From Cutibacterium equinum (GTDB lineage Bacteria > Actinomycetota > Actinomycetes > Propionibacteriales > Propionibacteriaceae): a DNA stretch of 64,000 bases. The notes under the pieces are model-generated. The model was not told where the DNA came from and ran no database searches. It saw only the letters and a program-made list of their open reading frames with translations. Made by a program: the position numbers and the translations under genes. Below, in pieces: positions 19,700 to 30,374 of the stretch; positions within the stretch are counted from its first letter, which is position 1, and each line of letters begins with the position of its first letter. The stretch is from the NCBI RefSeq assembly GCF_028021195.1, contig NZ_CP115668.1, positions 1,736,001 to 1,800,000 on the forward strand, given 5' to 3'.

Positions 19700-19722
19700 C
19701 GACGGCCTCATTCCGTCGGCAG
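19696..19722 (+). promoter_or_regulatory. Hairpin overlapping the leader-peptide stop
   Basis: CTGACGACGG pairs with CCGTCGGCAG (one mismatch; 7-base loop). A run of six T follows after 16 bases (19739-19744), too far for a standard intrinsic terminator. An upstream segment GCCGAC (19631-19636) could pair with GTCGGC (19715-19720) as an alternative fold. It is probably part of an attenuator, but the mechanism is open. Confidence 0.45.
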
Positions 19723-19860
19723 GACTCCCGAACCCTCCTTTTTTCTGGTTCATACCAGTAGTCGATCCATGCCCGCATCTGCGTACCCAGGCAGAGCTAC
19801 GGGCCATACCCGATCACACCTTTTTGCTCGACACCCCATGACACATCCAGGAGACCCATC

Positions 19861-20823
19861 ATGAGCGCATCCACCCCCTCGACGTCGACCCCCGAAGCCC
19901 TCCCCGAAAAGCCCGGAGGCCGCCACACCGGCCTCATCGTCGCCGTCATCGTCGTTGCGCTGGCGATCATCGCCGGCATCATCGTCGCGGTGACCAGGAA
20001 CAAGGACGACGACTCAACAGCAGGCGGTACGACGACCGTCAAGATCGGTACCACCGAGGCCGCCAACGACTACTGGCAGGTCCTCAAGAAGAAGGCCTCC
20101 GCACAGGGCATCACCATCGAGGTCGTCAGTTTCAACGACTACACCCAGCCCAACGTCGCCCTCTCCCAGGGCCAGGTCGACCTCAACGTCTTCCAGCACC
20201 TTCTCTTCCTCGCCGACTACAACGTCAAGCACCACGACGACCTCACCCCGATTGCCGCGACCTACATCGTGCCCTTGAACATCTACTCCAAGAAGTACCA
20301 GCAAGTCTCCCAGCTACCGGCTGGAGCCACCGTCGCCATCCCCAATGACGCCACCAACCAGGGACGTGCTCTTCTCGTGCTGCAGAAGGCCGGACTGCTC
20401 AAGCTGCGTGACGGTGGCTCTGCCCTGTCGACCCCTGCCGACGTCATCGCTGACCAGTCCACGGTGAAGGTCAAGGCCATTGACGCCGCCCAGACGGCTG
20501 CATCCCTCGACGGTGTCGACGCCGCAGTCGTCAACAACAACTTCGCCGCCGACGCCGGCCTGGACCGCAACAAGGTCCTCTACAAGGACGACGCCACCGG
20601 CAAGTCGGCTGACCCGTACATCAACATCGTCGCCGCCAAGGCCGCTGACAAGGACAACGAGACCTACAAGAAGGTCGCCAAGCTGTGGTCTGACCCGGAG
20701 GTCCAGAAGTCGATCATCGAGCAGTCCGGCGGCACCGCCAAAGTCGTTGGTGATCGTCCGCAGGCTGATCTCGACAAGATCCTGGCCGATCTGACCGCCG
20801 ACATCAAGAAGTCGGATTCCTGA
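19861..20823 (+). CDS. metQ: MetQ/NlpA-family substrate-binding protein with N-terminal membrane anchor
   Basis: 320 residues. The C-terminal part (about 57-320) is an NlpA/MetQ-type binding domain, with VKIGTTEAANDYWQVL, FNDYTQPNVALSQGQVDLNVFQH and DGVDAAVVNNNFAADAG. Members deliver methionine, or sometimes other amino acids, to a MetNI importer. Unusually it has no lipobox Cys. A cytoplasmic N-terminus of about 22 residues precedes a transmembrane helix (LIVAVIVVALAIIAGIIVAV), so it is anchored as a single-pass membrane protein. It has AGGAG 8 bases before the start and leads the metQNI operon. Confidence 0.88.
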   Translation: MSASTPSTSTPEALPEKPGGRHTGLIVAVIVVALAIIAGIIVAVTRNKDDDSTAGGTTTVKIGTTEAANDYWQVLKKKASAQGITIEVVSFNDYTQPNVALSQGQVDLNVFQHLLFLADYNVKHHDDLTPIAATYIVPLNIYSKKYQQVSQLPAGATVAIPNDATNQGRALLVLQKAGLLKLRDGGSALSTPADVIADQSTVKVKAIDAAQTAASLDGVDAAVVNNNFAADAGLDRNKVLYKDDATGKSADPYINIVAAKAADKDNETYKKVAKLWSDPEVQKSIIEQSGGTAKVVGDRPQADLDKILADLTADIKKSDS

Positions 20824-20852
20824 TCCGCATCCGTTTTCCAGCGAGGCTCACC

Positions 20853-21935
20853 ATGTCAACAGATGTCGCGCCCATGTCGGCGCCACCGTGTCACGATCAC
20901 ATCGTCTTCGAACACGTCACCAAGGACTTCCAGACCCGCACCGGGTCGGTGAGGGCCCTTGACGACATCACCCTGGCGATCAAGAAAAGTTCCATCTCGG
21001 CGGTCATCGGACACTCCGGTGCCGGGAAATCCACCCTGGTACGCCTCGTCAACGGGCTGGAAACCCCCACCAGTGGACGGGTGCTGGTTGACGGCACGGA
21101 CGTCTCCCAGCTCTCTGACAAGGCGATGCGCCCGCTGCGAGCCGACATCGGGATGATCTTCCAGCAGTTCAACCTGTTCGGGTCCCGGACCATCTACGAC
21201 AACGTCGCCTACCCGCTCAAGCTGGCTGGTTGGAAGAAGGCCCAGATCAAGGAGCGCGTCACCGAGCTGCTGAGCTTCGTCGGGCTGACGAGCAAGGCCT
21301 GGGATCATCCCGACCAGCTCTCCGGCGGGCAGAAACAGCGCGTCGGGATCGCCCGGGCGCTGGCCACCAAACCGTCGATCCTGCTGGCCGACGAATCCAC
21401 CTCGGCCCTCGACCCGGAGACGACCGCTGACGTCCTCTCCCTGCTCAAGCGAGTCAACGAGGTTCTCGGCGTGACGGTCGTCGTCATCACCCACGAGATG
21501 GAGGTCGTCCGTTCCATCGCCCAGCAGGTCTCGGTGCTGGAGGCCGGACACCTCGTCGAGACCGGGAGCGCTCGCCAAGTCTTCGCCCATCCGCAGTCGG
21601 AGACCACTCAGCGTTTTCTGTCGACGATCATCGGCCAGCATCCCAGCGCCGAGGAGGAGAACCGGCTGCGCTCGGAGAACCCTGGCGCTCGCCTGGTCAG
21701 CGTCAGCTCGGTGTCCAGTGACGCCTTTGGTGACGCGCTGGCTCGTATCGGCGGGACCGGGGCATCCTTCCGGATCGTCCACGGTGGAGTCATCGAGGTC
21801 CACGATGGCTCGCTGGGCAATTACACCGTGGCCTTGTCGGGCCCTGACGAGGCCGTCGAGAAAGCTGCCACGGTCCTGACGGCCACCTGCCACACGGCTG
21901 CCACCGCTACCACCAGTCAGGAGAACCACCGATGA
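20853..21935 (+). CDS. metN: Methionine ABC importer ATP-binding protein MetN
   Basis: 360 residues. Walker A is GHSGAGKSTLVRLVNGLE, the signature LSGGQKQRVGIARAL, and Walker B ILLADESTSALDPETT. The C-terminal extension (about 275-350) is the NIL domain that binds methionine and inhibits transport in MetN. The stop overlaps the metI start (ATGA, 21932-21935). A start at 20874 (MSAPPC) is also possible. Confidence 0.92.
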   Translation: MSTDVAPMSAPPCHDHIVFEHVTKDFQTRTGSVRALDDITLAIKKSSISAVIGHSGAGKSTLVRLVNGLETPTSGRVLVDGTDVSQLSDKAMRPLRADIGMIFQQFNLFGSRTIYDNVAYPLKLAGWKKAQIKERVTELLSFVGLTSKAWDHPDQLSGGQKQRVGIARALATKPSILLADESTSALDPETTADVLSLLKRVNEVLGVTVVVITHEMEVVRSIAQQVSVLEAGHLVETGSARQVFAHPQSETTQRFLSTIIGQHPSAEEENRLRSENPGARLVSVSSVSSDAFGDALARIGGTGASFRIVHGGVIEVHDGSLGNYTVALSGPDEAVEKAATVLTATCHTAATATTSQENHR

Positions 21936-22585
21936 GTGACTACCTGCGTCCGATATATCTCCAGTCGATCTGGGAAACCCTCTTCATGGCCCTGATCACC
22001 TTGGTGATCGGTGGCATCTTCGGACTGGTGTTGGGCATCCTGCTCTACGCCACCCGTCGTGGTGGGCTACTCGCCAACAAGGTCGTCCACACCATCCTCA
22101 ACGTCATCGTCAACATCATCCGGCCGATCCCCTTCATCATCTTCATGACGGCGATCGCGCCACTGACCCTCAAGGTCATCGGAACGACGATCGGTGTGCG
22201 TGCCGCCACCTTCCCGCTGTGCATCGCGGCCACCTTCGCGATCTCGCGCATCGTTGAGCAGAACCTCGTCACCGTCGAGCCCGGTGTCATCGAGGCTGCC
22301 CGCGCCATGGGGGCTGGTCCGTGGCGGATCCTCGTCGGGGTCGTGGCCCGCGAGGCCCTGGGTCCGCTCATTCTCGGATACACCTACATCCTCATCGCGA
22401 TCGTCGACATGACGGCCATCGCCGGTGCCCTGGGCGGTGGCGGGCTGGGCCAGTTCGCCATCACCTACGGTTACCAGCGTTACAACTGGACGGTGACGGC
22501 CGTTGCCGTGGTGACGATCATCGTCGTCGTGCAGCTGGCACAGTTCTTGGGCAACTGGCTGGCACGGCGGGCGCTGCGCCGGTGA
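21932..22585 (+). CDS. metI: Methionine ABC importer permease MetI
   Basis: 217 residues with five hydrophobic segments and the permease coupling motif EAARAMGAGPWRILVGVVAREALGPLI (about 112-140). It forms the membrane pore with MetN and receives ligand from MetQ. The ATGA overlap with metN indicates coupled translation, and a strong hairpin follows. Confidence 0.92.
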   Translation: MSDYLRPIYLQSIWETLFMALITLVIGGIFGLVLGILLYATRRGGLLANKVVHTILNVIVNIIRPIPFIIFMTAIAPLTLKVIGTTIGVRAATFPLCIAATFAISRIVEQNLVTVEPGVIEAARAMGAGPWRILVGVVAREALGPLILGYTYILIAIVDMTAIAGALGGGGLGQFAITYGYQRYNWTVTAVAVVTIIVVVQLAQFLGNWLARRALRR

Positions 22586-22617
22586 TCACACCCTCATCCG
22601 CGGGCAGACACCATCCC

Positions 22618-22662
22618 GGGCCTCCTCACGCCGGCTGGCTGGCAGTCGGCGTGAGGGGGCCC
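22618..22662 (+). terminator. Terminator after metQNI
   Basis: Stem of 16 bp with one G-U pair (GGGCCTCCTCACGCCG against CGGCGTGAGGGGGCCC) and a 13-base loop, 32 bases after metI and just before the next gene. Confidence 0.75.
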
Positions 22663-22676
22663 GGTACTCTGAGCAC

Positions 22677-23939
22677 ATGACCCGGCCTCCCCGCCAGAAA
22701 TTCACCCTCCGTCGCGCCCTGCACTGGGTGGCAGGCGCAACGGTTGCCGCCCAGATGGCCACGATGGCAGGACTCGTCGCCTTCAACAACATCAAGAGAC
22801 GCGGCCGTCGCCCCTATCGCTTCCCCACTGCTGCGGTGGAATCCCTCGAGGTGGGCGATCACCAGGTCGAGATCTTCACCTTCGGGCGTGACCTGTACGC
22901 GGCGATGATCCGCGACATCGAGGCAGCCCAGCACACCGTGTATCTGGAAACCTTCATCTGGAAGAGCGACGAGGTCGGTCGCCAGTTCCGTCAAGCCCTC
23001 GTCGACGCCGCTGCCCGTGGCGTCGAGGTGTATGCGATGTGGGACACCTTCGCCAACCTCGTCGTCGATCCGCGTTTCTTCCGCGAACTACACGGCGTCC
23101 ATGTGCGCGCTCAACCGCTGGTCACCCCGTCGTGGATGCCAACCATTCGCAACATGGGACGAGACCACCGCAAACTTCTCATCGTCGACTCCCATGTCGC
23201 CTACATCGGCGGGTACAACATCGGTTCGCTGTATGCCGATCGCTGGCGTGACACCCACGCCCGCATCACCGGTCCGGCGGTTGGCGAGTTGGAGAGCACC
23301 TTCGTCGACATGTGGAATCAGCGACCCAAGGGGGCGCTGGTCTCCCGACGCCATCAGCCGGTGTTGCCCTCCCCCGGGGCGCGCTACTGGGACACTCCCT
23401 TCGCCGTGCACCGCAATTCCCCACGGATGGGCGTCTACCCCATTCGCAACATGTACCTGGAGGCCATTGACCGCGCCAGTGAGCGGATCTGGATGACTCA
23501 GGGCTACCTCATCCCTGACGCCGATGTCGTTGCTGCCCTCCGCCAGGCGACCTTCCGAGGGGTCGACGTGCGCATCGTCATTCCCGCCGAGTCGAACCAC
23601 GTCGTCGCCGACTGGCTGAGCCGAGGTTACTACGACCAACTCCTTCATCAGGGCGTCCGGCTGTTCCTCTACCAGGGGGCCATGGTGCACGCCAAGACCT
23701 GCACCATTGACGGCATCTGGTCGACGATCGGCACGGCCAACCTCGACAGGTTGTCCCTCCAGGGCAACTATGAGGTCAACGTCGCCATCACCGATCCCAC
23801 CGTCGCGCAGCGGATGGCTGAAATATTCGAGATCGACATGGCGAACTGCGTGGAGCTCACCCTGGGCGAATGGCAGTCCCGATCACACGTCGCGAAATTC
23901 ACCGAGACGCTGTTGTCACCGTGGCGGCCATTTTTCTGA
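22677..23939 (+). CDS. Phospholipase D family protein, cardiolipin synthase-like
   Basis: 420 residues with an N-terminal hydrophobic segment (about 15-37) and two HKD motifs: HRKLLIVD (164-171) and HAKTCTID near 340. Each is followed by the usual Gly/Asn residues (GGYNIG, GTANLD). Two-HKD membrane proteins of this size are cardiolipin synthases or related phosphatidyl transferases. Propionibacteria contain cardiolipin, so that role is likely but not proven. It follows the met operon terminator and has its own downstream region. Confidence 0.85.
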   Translation: MTRPPRQKFTLRRALHWVAGATVAAQMATMAGLVAFNNIKRRGRRPYRFPTAAVESLEVGDHQVEIFTFGRDLYAAMIRDIEAAQHTVYLETFIWKSDEVGRQFRQALVDAAARGVEVYAMWDTFANLVVDPRFFRELHGVHVRAQPLVTPSWMPTIRNMGRDHRKLLIVDSHVAYIGGYNIGSLYADRWRDTHARITGPAVGELESTFVDMWNQRPKGALVSRRHQPVLPSPGARYWDTPFAVHRNSPRMGVYPIRNMYLEAIDRASERIWMTQGYLIPDADVVAALRQATFRGVDVRIVIPAESNHVVADWLSRGYYDQLLHQGVRLFLYQGAMVHAKTCTIDGIWSTIGTANLDRLSLQGNYEVNVAITDPTVAQRMAEIFEIDMANCVELTLGEWQSRSHVAKFTETLLSPWRPFF

Positions 23940-24084
23940 GATTCCTTCACCAGCGTAAACGATGACGTCTTGCCTAGCCAGAAGCCTATTTCTGGTGGTA
24001 CCAATGTGGCGTTCCGATGAACTCTTCACCACGGTCCGCGGTCGTTGCTGGACGTTTTGACCCATCGTCGCGGATACTGGATCC

Positions 24085-24345
24085 ATGGGATTTATCGCAT
24101 GGATTGTTCTCGGACTCGTCGCCGGCGCCATCGCCAAGGCCATCATGCCGGGCAAGCAGGGAGGCGGCTTCCTCGTCACCCTCCTTCTCGGTGTCGTGGG
24201 CGCGGTGCTTGGTGGCTGGCTTGGCTCCCTCATCTTCCACAAGCCGCTTCAAGACTTCTGGAGCCCCTGGACCTGGCTCATCTCGATCGTCGGTGCGCTC
24301 ATCGTCCTGTGGATCTGGGGCGCCATCACCAAGAAGAACCACTGA
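24085..24345 (+). CDS. GlsB/YeaQ/YmgE-family stress membrane protein
   Basis: 86 residues with three transmembrane helices and the Gly-rich pattern of the transglycosylase-associated family (GFIAWIVLGLVAGAIAKAIM, then GVVGAVLGGWLG). The C-terminal extension with a third helix (about 60-80) is longer than in the shortest members. Related small proteins are induced by general stress, but their biochemical role is unknown. It is monocistronic, with a strong terminator directly after it. Confidence 0.88.
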   Translation: MGFIAWIVLGLVAGAIAKAIMPGKQGGGFLVTLLLGVVGAVLGGWLGSLIFHKPLQDFWSPWTWLISIVGALIVLWIWGAITKKNH

Positions 24346-24359
24346 CCTACCCCCACCCC

Positions 24360-24391
24360 AGCGAGGCCCCGTCACATGACGGGGCCTCGCT
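24360..24391 (+). terminator. Terminator after GlsB-family gene
   Basis: A perfect 14-bp stem (AGCGAGGCCCCGTC and complement) with loop ACAT begins 15 bases after the stop. Confidence 0.85.
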
Positions 24392-24485
24392 GCATGTATT
24401 GACACCTCGCGCGCACCAATTCGTGCCACGCCTTTGACAACCGCGTGGCACCATGGATGTAAGCCACTAGTCAGGAGGATGACCC

Positions 24486-24812
24486 ATGGCCACCAAGCTC
24501 ACCCGCCCCCAGGAAGGCCGCATCATCGGCGGCGTCTGCCAAGGTATTGCCAACGCCCTCGATGTGGACCCGACCATCGTGCGCGTCATCGCTGCACTCT
24601 TGGTTCTTGCTGCCGGTTCGGGACCGCTCCTCTACCTTGTGTTGTGGATGATCATCCCGGAGGAGGGCAGCGGCGAGAGCGTGGCTGGTGATCTGGCCCG
24701 AAAGGCGCGACAAAAGCAGGCATCGCCTCGCTCGGGAGATGCCTGGAACTTCGACGAGACGACATCTGCGCGACGTCACGACGAGAACTTCAACCCGTAC
24801 ACCGAAGACTGA
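24486..24812 (+). CDS. PspC-domain membrane protein
   Basis: 108 residues. The PspC domain (about 1-60) has GRIIGGVCQGIANALDVDPTIVRVI and a transmembrane helix ending LYLVLWMIIPEE. A hydrophilic tail of about 45 residues follows. PspC proteins take part in envelope-stress responses; no pspA or partner sensor lies next to it. AGGAGG lies about 6 bases before the ATG. A perfect TTGACA (24434-24439) upstream may be its -35 box, but no clear -10 is seen. Confidence 0.88.
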   Translation: MATKLTRPQEGRIIGGVCQGIANALDVDPTIVRVIAALLVLAAGSGPLLYLVLWMIIPEEGSGESVAGDLARKARQKQASPRSGDAWNFDETTSARRHDENFNPYTED

Positions 24813-24817
24813 CCACC

Positions 24818-24864
24818 ACATGACAGGGTCCGCACCGATCGATTCGGTGCGGACCCTGTCATGT
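24818..24864. terminator. Bidirectional terminator between PspC gene and guaA
   Basis: A perfect 21-bp stem (ACATGACAGGGTCCGCACCGA and complement) with a 5-base loop lies between two converging genes, 5 bases after one and 10 bases from the other. Confidence 0.9.
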
Positions 24865-24874
24865 CAAGAGTTCA

Positions 24875-26428
24875 TCACTCCCACTCGATGGTGGCCGGCG
24901 GCTTCGACGTGATGTCGAGCACAACTCGGTTGATCTGCGGACAGGCATTGGTGATCCGCGTCGAGATCTTCTCCAGCACGTCGTAGGGAATACGCGCCCA
25001 GTCAGCGGTCATGGCGTCCTCACTGGTCACCGGGCGCAGCACGATCGGGGAACCGTAGGTCCGTCCATCACCCTGCACACCCACCGAGTGGACGTCACCA
25101 AGCAGGACCACCGGGCACTGCCAGACCTTGCGATCCAGACCAGCCGCGCTCATCTCCTCGCGGGTGATCGCGTCAGCGGTACGCAACACCTCGAGACGAT
25201 CCTTGGTCACCTCGCCAATGACGCGAATCCCCAGACCCGGACCGGGGAAGGGCTGACGCCACACGATGTCCTCGGGCAGCCCCAGCTCCAGGCCGACGGC
25301 TCGCACCTCGTCCTTGAACAGCGTCCGCAACGGCTCGACCAGGCTGAACTGCAAGTCGTCGGGCAGACCGCCGACATTGTGGTGGCTCTTGATGTTGGCT
25401 GCCCCCTCGCCACCGCCGGACTCGACGACGTCGGGGTAGAGGGTGCCCTGCACCAGGAAGTCGATCGTCTGATCGGCGTTGAGCCGCTTGGCGACGTCTT
25501 CAAAGGTGCGAATGAACTCGCGGCCAATGATCTTGCGCTTGGCTTCGGGGTCAGTGACTCCAGCCAGGGCGTCGAGGAAGCGCTGGGACTCATCTGCCAC
25601 CACCAGGTCGGCACCCGTGGCCTCGACGAAATCGTGCTTGACCTGCTCAGCCTCTCCCTGACGCAGCAGACCGTGGTCGACGAAGACGCAGGTGAGCTGG
25701 TCCCCGACGGCACGCTGCACCAGAGCAGCAGCAACCGCAGAGTCGACACCTCCAGACAGGCCACAGATGACGCGACGATCGCCAACCTGACCACGGATCT
25801 GGGCAATCTGGTCGCCGACGATCGAACTGGCAGTCCAGTCCGGACGGCATCCGGCGAGGTCGAAGAGGAAGTGCTCCAGCACCGTCTGACCCGACTCGGA
25901 GTGCTGCACCTCCGGGTGCCACTGCACGCCGACGAGCTTGCGTTCCACATCCTCGAAGGCAGCCACCGGAGCGCCGGCGGTACGGGCCAGGGTCGAGAAA
26001 CCCTCCGGGGCACGGGACACGGAGTCCCCGTGACTCATCCACACGCTGATGGTGTGAGGAATACGGGACAGGAGCTGTCCGGGGGAGGTGATGCACAGGC
26101 TGGTACGTCCATACTCAGAGGCTCCGGTGTGGGCGACCTGGCCGCCGAGAGCCTGGGCCATGGCCTGGAAGCCGTAACAGATACCCATCACCGGCACACC
26201 GGCGTTGAACAGGGCCGGGTCAACGCTCGGTGCCCCATCCGCGTAGACCGAGGCCGGACCACCGGAAAGGATGATCGCAGCAGGTTCCTTGGCGAGCATC
26301 TCGCGCACTGGCATGGTGTGCGGGACGATCTCGGAGTACACATTCGCCTCACGCACCCGGCGGGCGATGAGCTGGGCGTACTGCGCCCCGAAGTCGACCA
26401 CCAGAACGACGTCGTGGAGTTGTTCCAT
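24875..26428 (-). CDS. guaA: GMP synthase (glutamine-hydrolysing)
   Basis: 517 residues. The N-terminal glutamine amidotransferase domain (about 1-195) has Cys84 in [11 protein letters not shown] and His/Glu in [10 protein letters not shown]. The ATP-pyrophosphatase domain has [14 protein letters not shown]. The C-terminal dimerisation domain ends PPATIEWE. It converts XMP to GMP after GuaB. The start at 26428 gives the family's normal N-terminus ([19 protein letters not shown]); upstream codons are ignored. Confidence 0.96.
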   Translation of the reverse strand: MEQLHDVVLVVDFGAQYAQLIARRVREANVYSEIVPHTMPVREMLAKEPAAIILSGGPASVYADGAPSVDPALFNAGVPVMGICYGFQAMAQALGGQVAHTGASEYGRTSLCITSPGQLLSRIPHTISVWMSHGDSVSRAPEGFSTLARTAGAPVAAFEDVERKLVGVQWHPEVQHSESGQTVLEHFLFDLAGCRPDWTASSIVGDQIAQIRGQVGDRRVICGLSGGVDSAVAAALVQRAVGDQLTCVFVDHGLLRQGEAEQVKHDFVEATGADLVVADESQRFLDALAGVTDPEAKRKIIGREFIRTFEDVAKRLNADQTIDFLVQGTLYPDVVESGGGEGAANIKSHHNVGGLPDDLQFSLVEPLRTLFKDEVRAVGLELGLPEDIVWRQPFPGPGLGIRVIGEVTKDRLEVLRTADAITREEMSAAGLDRKVWQCPVVLLGDVHSVGVQGDGRTYGSPIVLRPVTSEDAMTADWARIPYDVLEKISTRITNACPQINRVVLDITSKPPATIEWE

Positions 26429-26630
26429 GAGGCCGAGTCTATGGCCCAAGGCCCCATGTCGCGCCACTCGCATGGCCCCAGACTGTGCGAACGTCCACAG
26501 ATGAGTGGCTGGATCCTGCCAGATGAGCAATGAAGTGGAACTTACGTCACCTTTTCCATTGGTCTGCGGGGCTGGGGCCGATATGGTTCATCCACGGGTA
26601 CCACTCACTGCAGCAGAACTGAGGTCGGCC

Positions 26631-27203
26631 ATGACGACAGAGACGACGGCAATCCTCCGAACCCTCAGGCGATGGAAAGAACGCGCCTTGGAGGACCTCG
26701 ACGCCGCCATGCGTGAAGACCCAGCCGCCACGTCGAAACTCATGGTCGCCATCGCCTACCAGGGCGTCCACGCCATCTGGGCCCACCGTCTGGCCCATGC
26801 CATCTGGGTCAAGCACCCGGCCCTACGCCCGCTGGCCCGTCTACTGTCCCAGTTCTCCCGCCACGTCACCGGAATTGAGATCCATCCGGGAGCGACGATC
26901 GGGCGTCGGTTCTTCATCGACCACGGCATGGGGGTGGTCATCGGGGAGACGGCTGTCATTGGTGACGACGTGCTGATGTATCACCAGGTCACCCTCGGTG
27001 GACGCGCACGCGGAAACTTCAAACGTCACCCCACGATCGGTAATCGCGTCCTCATCGGAGCTGGCGCCAAGATCATCGGAAACATCACCGTCGGTGACGA
27101 CTGCAAGATTGGCGCCAATGCGCTTGTCATCAAGGACGTCGCTCCCGGAACGGTCGTCGTCGGTATCCCGTCGCAGGTTCACCAGGGGGACGTCGTCGCC
27201 TGA
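26631..27203 (+). CDS. cysE: Serine O-acetyltransferase
   Basis: 190 residues, the short form of CysE. A helical N-terminus is followed by left-handed beta-helix hexapeptide repeats, with [26 protein letters not shown] (catalytic His/Asp) and VTLGG. It acetylates serine to O-acetylserine, the carbon skeleton of cysteine. The start at 26631 has GAGG 7 bases upstream; earlier in-frame ATGs would give an atypical extension. No cysK is adjacent. The stop is 4 bases from the converging chorismate mutase stop. Confidence 0.92.
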   Translation: MTTETTAILRTLRRWKERALEDLDAAMREDPAATSKLMVAIAYQGVHAIWAHRLAHAIWVKHPALRPLARLLSQFSRHVTGIEIHPGATIGRRFFIDHGMGVVIGETAVIGDDVLMYHQVTLGGRARGNFKRHPTIGNRVLIGAGAKIIGNITVGDDCKIGANALVIKDVAPGTVVVGIPSQVHQGDVVA

Positions 27204-27207
27204 GCGC

Positions 27208-27558
27208 TCAGTTGTCGGACGCCTGCCAGCTGCACCCATCCGGGGTCGGCCTACCCGCAGTATCGTCCGAGGGTTCGTCAGCAATGGCCTCGTGGTGACG
27301 CACGACTTCGGCCATGATGACGGTGATGACCTTCTGGGCGAACTCGGGATCGAGGTTCGACTCGACGGCGAGTTGACGCAACCGTGCAATCTGCTCGGCC
27401 TCACGAGCCGGATCTGCCGACGGCAGGCCACGCTCAGCCTTGAAACGGCCCACCTCACGGGTGATCCGGAACCTCTCGGCGAGCAGGTGGATGAGAGCGG
27501 CGTCCATGTTGTCAATCGCGCCGCGCAACACGACCAATTCCTCGGGGACTTCGCTCAT
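27208..27558 (-). CDS. Chorismate mutase, AroQ type
   Basis: 116 residues. The all-helical AroQ domain (about 5-95) has the pattern LRGAIDNMDAALIHLLAERFRITREVGRFKAERGL with the active-site Arg, Lys and Glu-type residues spread over it. A tail of about 25 residues follows. It converts chorismate to prephenate for Phe/Tyr synthesis. No signal peptide is present, so it is cytosolic; no other aromatic-pathway gene is near. Confidence 0.9.
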   Translation of the reverse strand: MSEVPEELVVLRGAIDNMDAALIHLLAERFRITREVGRFKAERGLPSADPAREAEQIARLRQLAVESNLDPEFAQKVITVIMAEVVRHHEAIADEPSDDTAGRPTPDGCSWQASDN

Positions 27559-27616
27559 GTGGGAAGGTTATCCATCCATCCCGCTCGCCGCGACGGTGTC
27601 CTGGCTGATGGGACGG

Positions 27617-28720
27617 TCAGCGAATCGTCAACTCGATGCGCTGGAACTCCTTGACCTCCGAGTACCCGGTGGTGGCCATGGCCTGACGCAACCCACCGAC
27701 AAGGTTCATGGTGCCGTCCGGCACACGAGAGGGGCCGTTGAGCACCTCAGCGAGGGTGCCCACCGGCTCGAAGCGCACCCGAGCACCACGCGGCAGGTCA
27801 GCGTGCCATGCCTCGGGACCCCAGTGCCACCCCTTGCCAGGAGCCTCGGTGGCCCGGGCCAGCGGGGACCCGACCATGACGGCATCCGCACCGCAGGCGA
27901 TGGCCTTGGCGATGTCGCCGGAACGTCCCACCGAGCCATCAGCAATGACGTGGACGTAGCGTCCTCCCGACTCGTCCATGTAGTCGCGGCGGGCCTCAGC
28001 GACATCTGCGATCGCCGACGCCATCGACACCTCGATGCCCAGAACCTGACGGGTGGTGTGCGCCGCTCCCCCGCCGAATCCGACGAGCACACCGGCAGCC
28101 CCGGTACGCATGAGGTGCAGGGCCGTCTGGTAGGTCGCGCATCCACCGACGATGACCGGGACGTCAAGGTCGTAGATGAACTTGCGCAGGTCGAGGATGC
28201 CGTCGCCAACCCCAACATGTTCGGCCGACACCGTCGTCCCACGGATGACGAAGAAGTCAGCCCCGGTGTTGACGACGGTTTCGGAGAACCGGGACGCGTT
28301 GCGTGGCGACAAGGACCCGGCCACCGGCACCTCGGCGGCGCGGATCTCGGCCATCCGGGCGGTGATGAGCTCGGCCTTGATGGGCTCGGAGTAGATCTCC
28401 TGCATGCGGCGGGTCGTGGCGACGTCGTCACCCATCTCGGCCAGCTCCTCCAGGTACGGGGTGGGGTCCTCGTATCGGGTCCACAATCCCTCCAGGTTGA
28501 GCACGCCGAGCCCACCCAGACGCCCGAACTCGATGGCCGTCGCCGGGCTCATCACGGAGTCCATCGGGGCGGCCATGATCGGGAAGTCGAAGGTGAGTGC
28601 GTCGATCCGCCACTCCAGGTTCACCATCTCGGTGCCGCGAGTGCGCCGGGAAGGGATGAGAGCGACGTCATCCAGGCTGTAGGCCCGGGTGGCGCGTTTG
28701 CTGCGTCCGATGTCGTACAT
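27617..28720 (-). CDS. guaB3: GuaB3-family IMP dehydrogenase-like protein
   Basis: 367 residues, a TIM barrel of the IMPDH/GMP reductase superfamily without CBS domains. The substrate loop GSICTTR that carries the catalytic Cys of IMPDH is replaced by GGAAHTTR, with His221 where Cys is expected. Other parts such as FDFPIMAAPMDSVMSPATA and [27 protein letters not shown] are conserved. Actinobacteria commonly carry such a paralogue next to guaB. Cyanobacterial GuaB3 has been reported to be a GMP reductase, but whether this applies here is open. It starts 50 bases after the guaB stop. Confidence 0.9.
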   Translation of the reverse strand: MYDIGRSKRATRAYSLDDVALIPSRRTRGTEMVNLEWRIDALTFDFPIMAAPMDSVMSPATAIEFGRLGGLGVLNLEGLWTRYEDPTPYLEELAEMGDDVATTRRMQEIYSEPIKAELITARMAEIRAAEVPVAGSLSPRNASRFSETVVNTGADFFVIRGTTVSAEHVGVGDGILDLRKFIYDLDVPVIVGGCATYQTALHLMRTGAAGVLVGFGGGAAHTTRQVLGIEVSMASAIADVAEARRDYMDESGGRYVHVIADGSVGRSGDIAKAIACGADAVMVGSPLARATEAPGKGWHWGPEAWHADLPRGARVRFEPVGTLAEVLNGPSRVPDGTMNLVGGLRQAMATTGYSEVKEFQRIELTIR

Positions 28721-28770
28721 GATTCCTTTCCTGCCGACGTGGTGACTCGCCGGTCAGTGTGCACAGATCG

Positions 28771-30315
<1,545 letters not shown>

Positions 30316-30374
30316 TTAACGCTGGGGCGTCAAAGGTACCCAAATGATCGGCTGGCCAAAGGGACGGGTCATCG

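Noticed and set aside
19440-19860. SAM riboswitch before metQNI
   Set aside because: The conserved SAM-I or SAM-IV blocks are not visible; the leader ORF with hairpin explains the region better.
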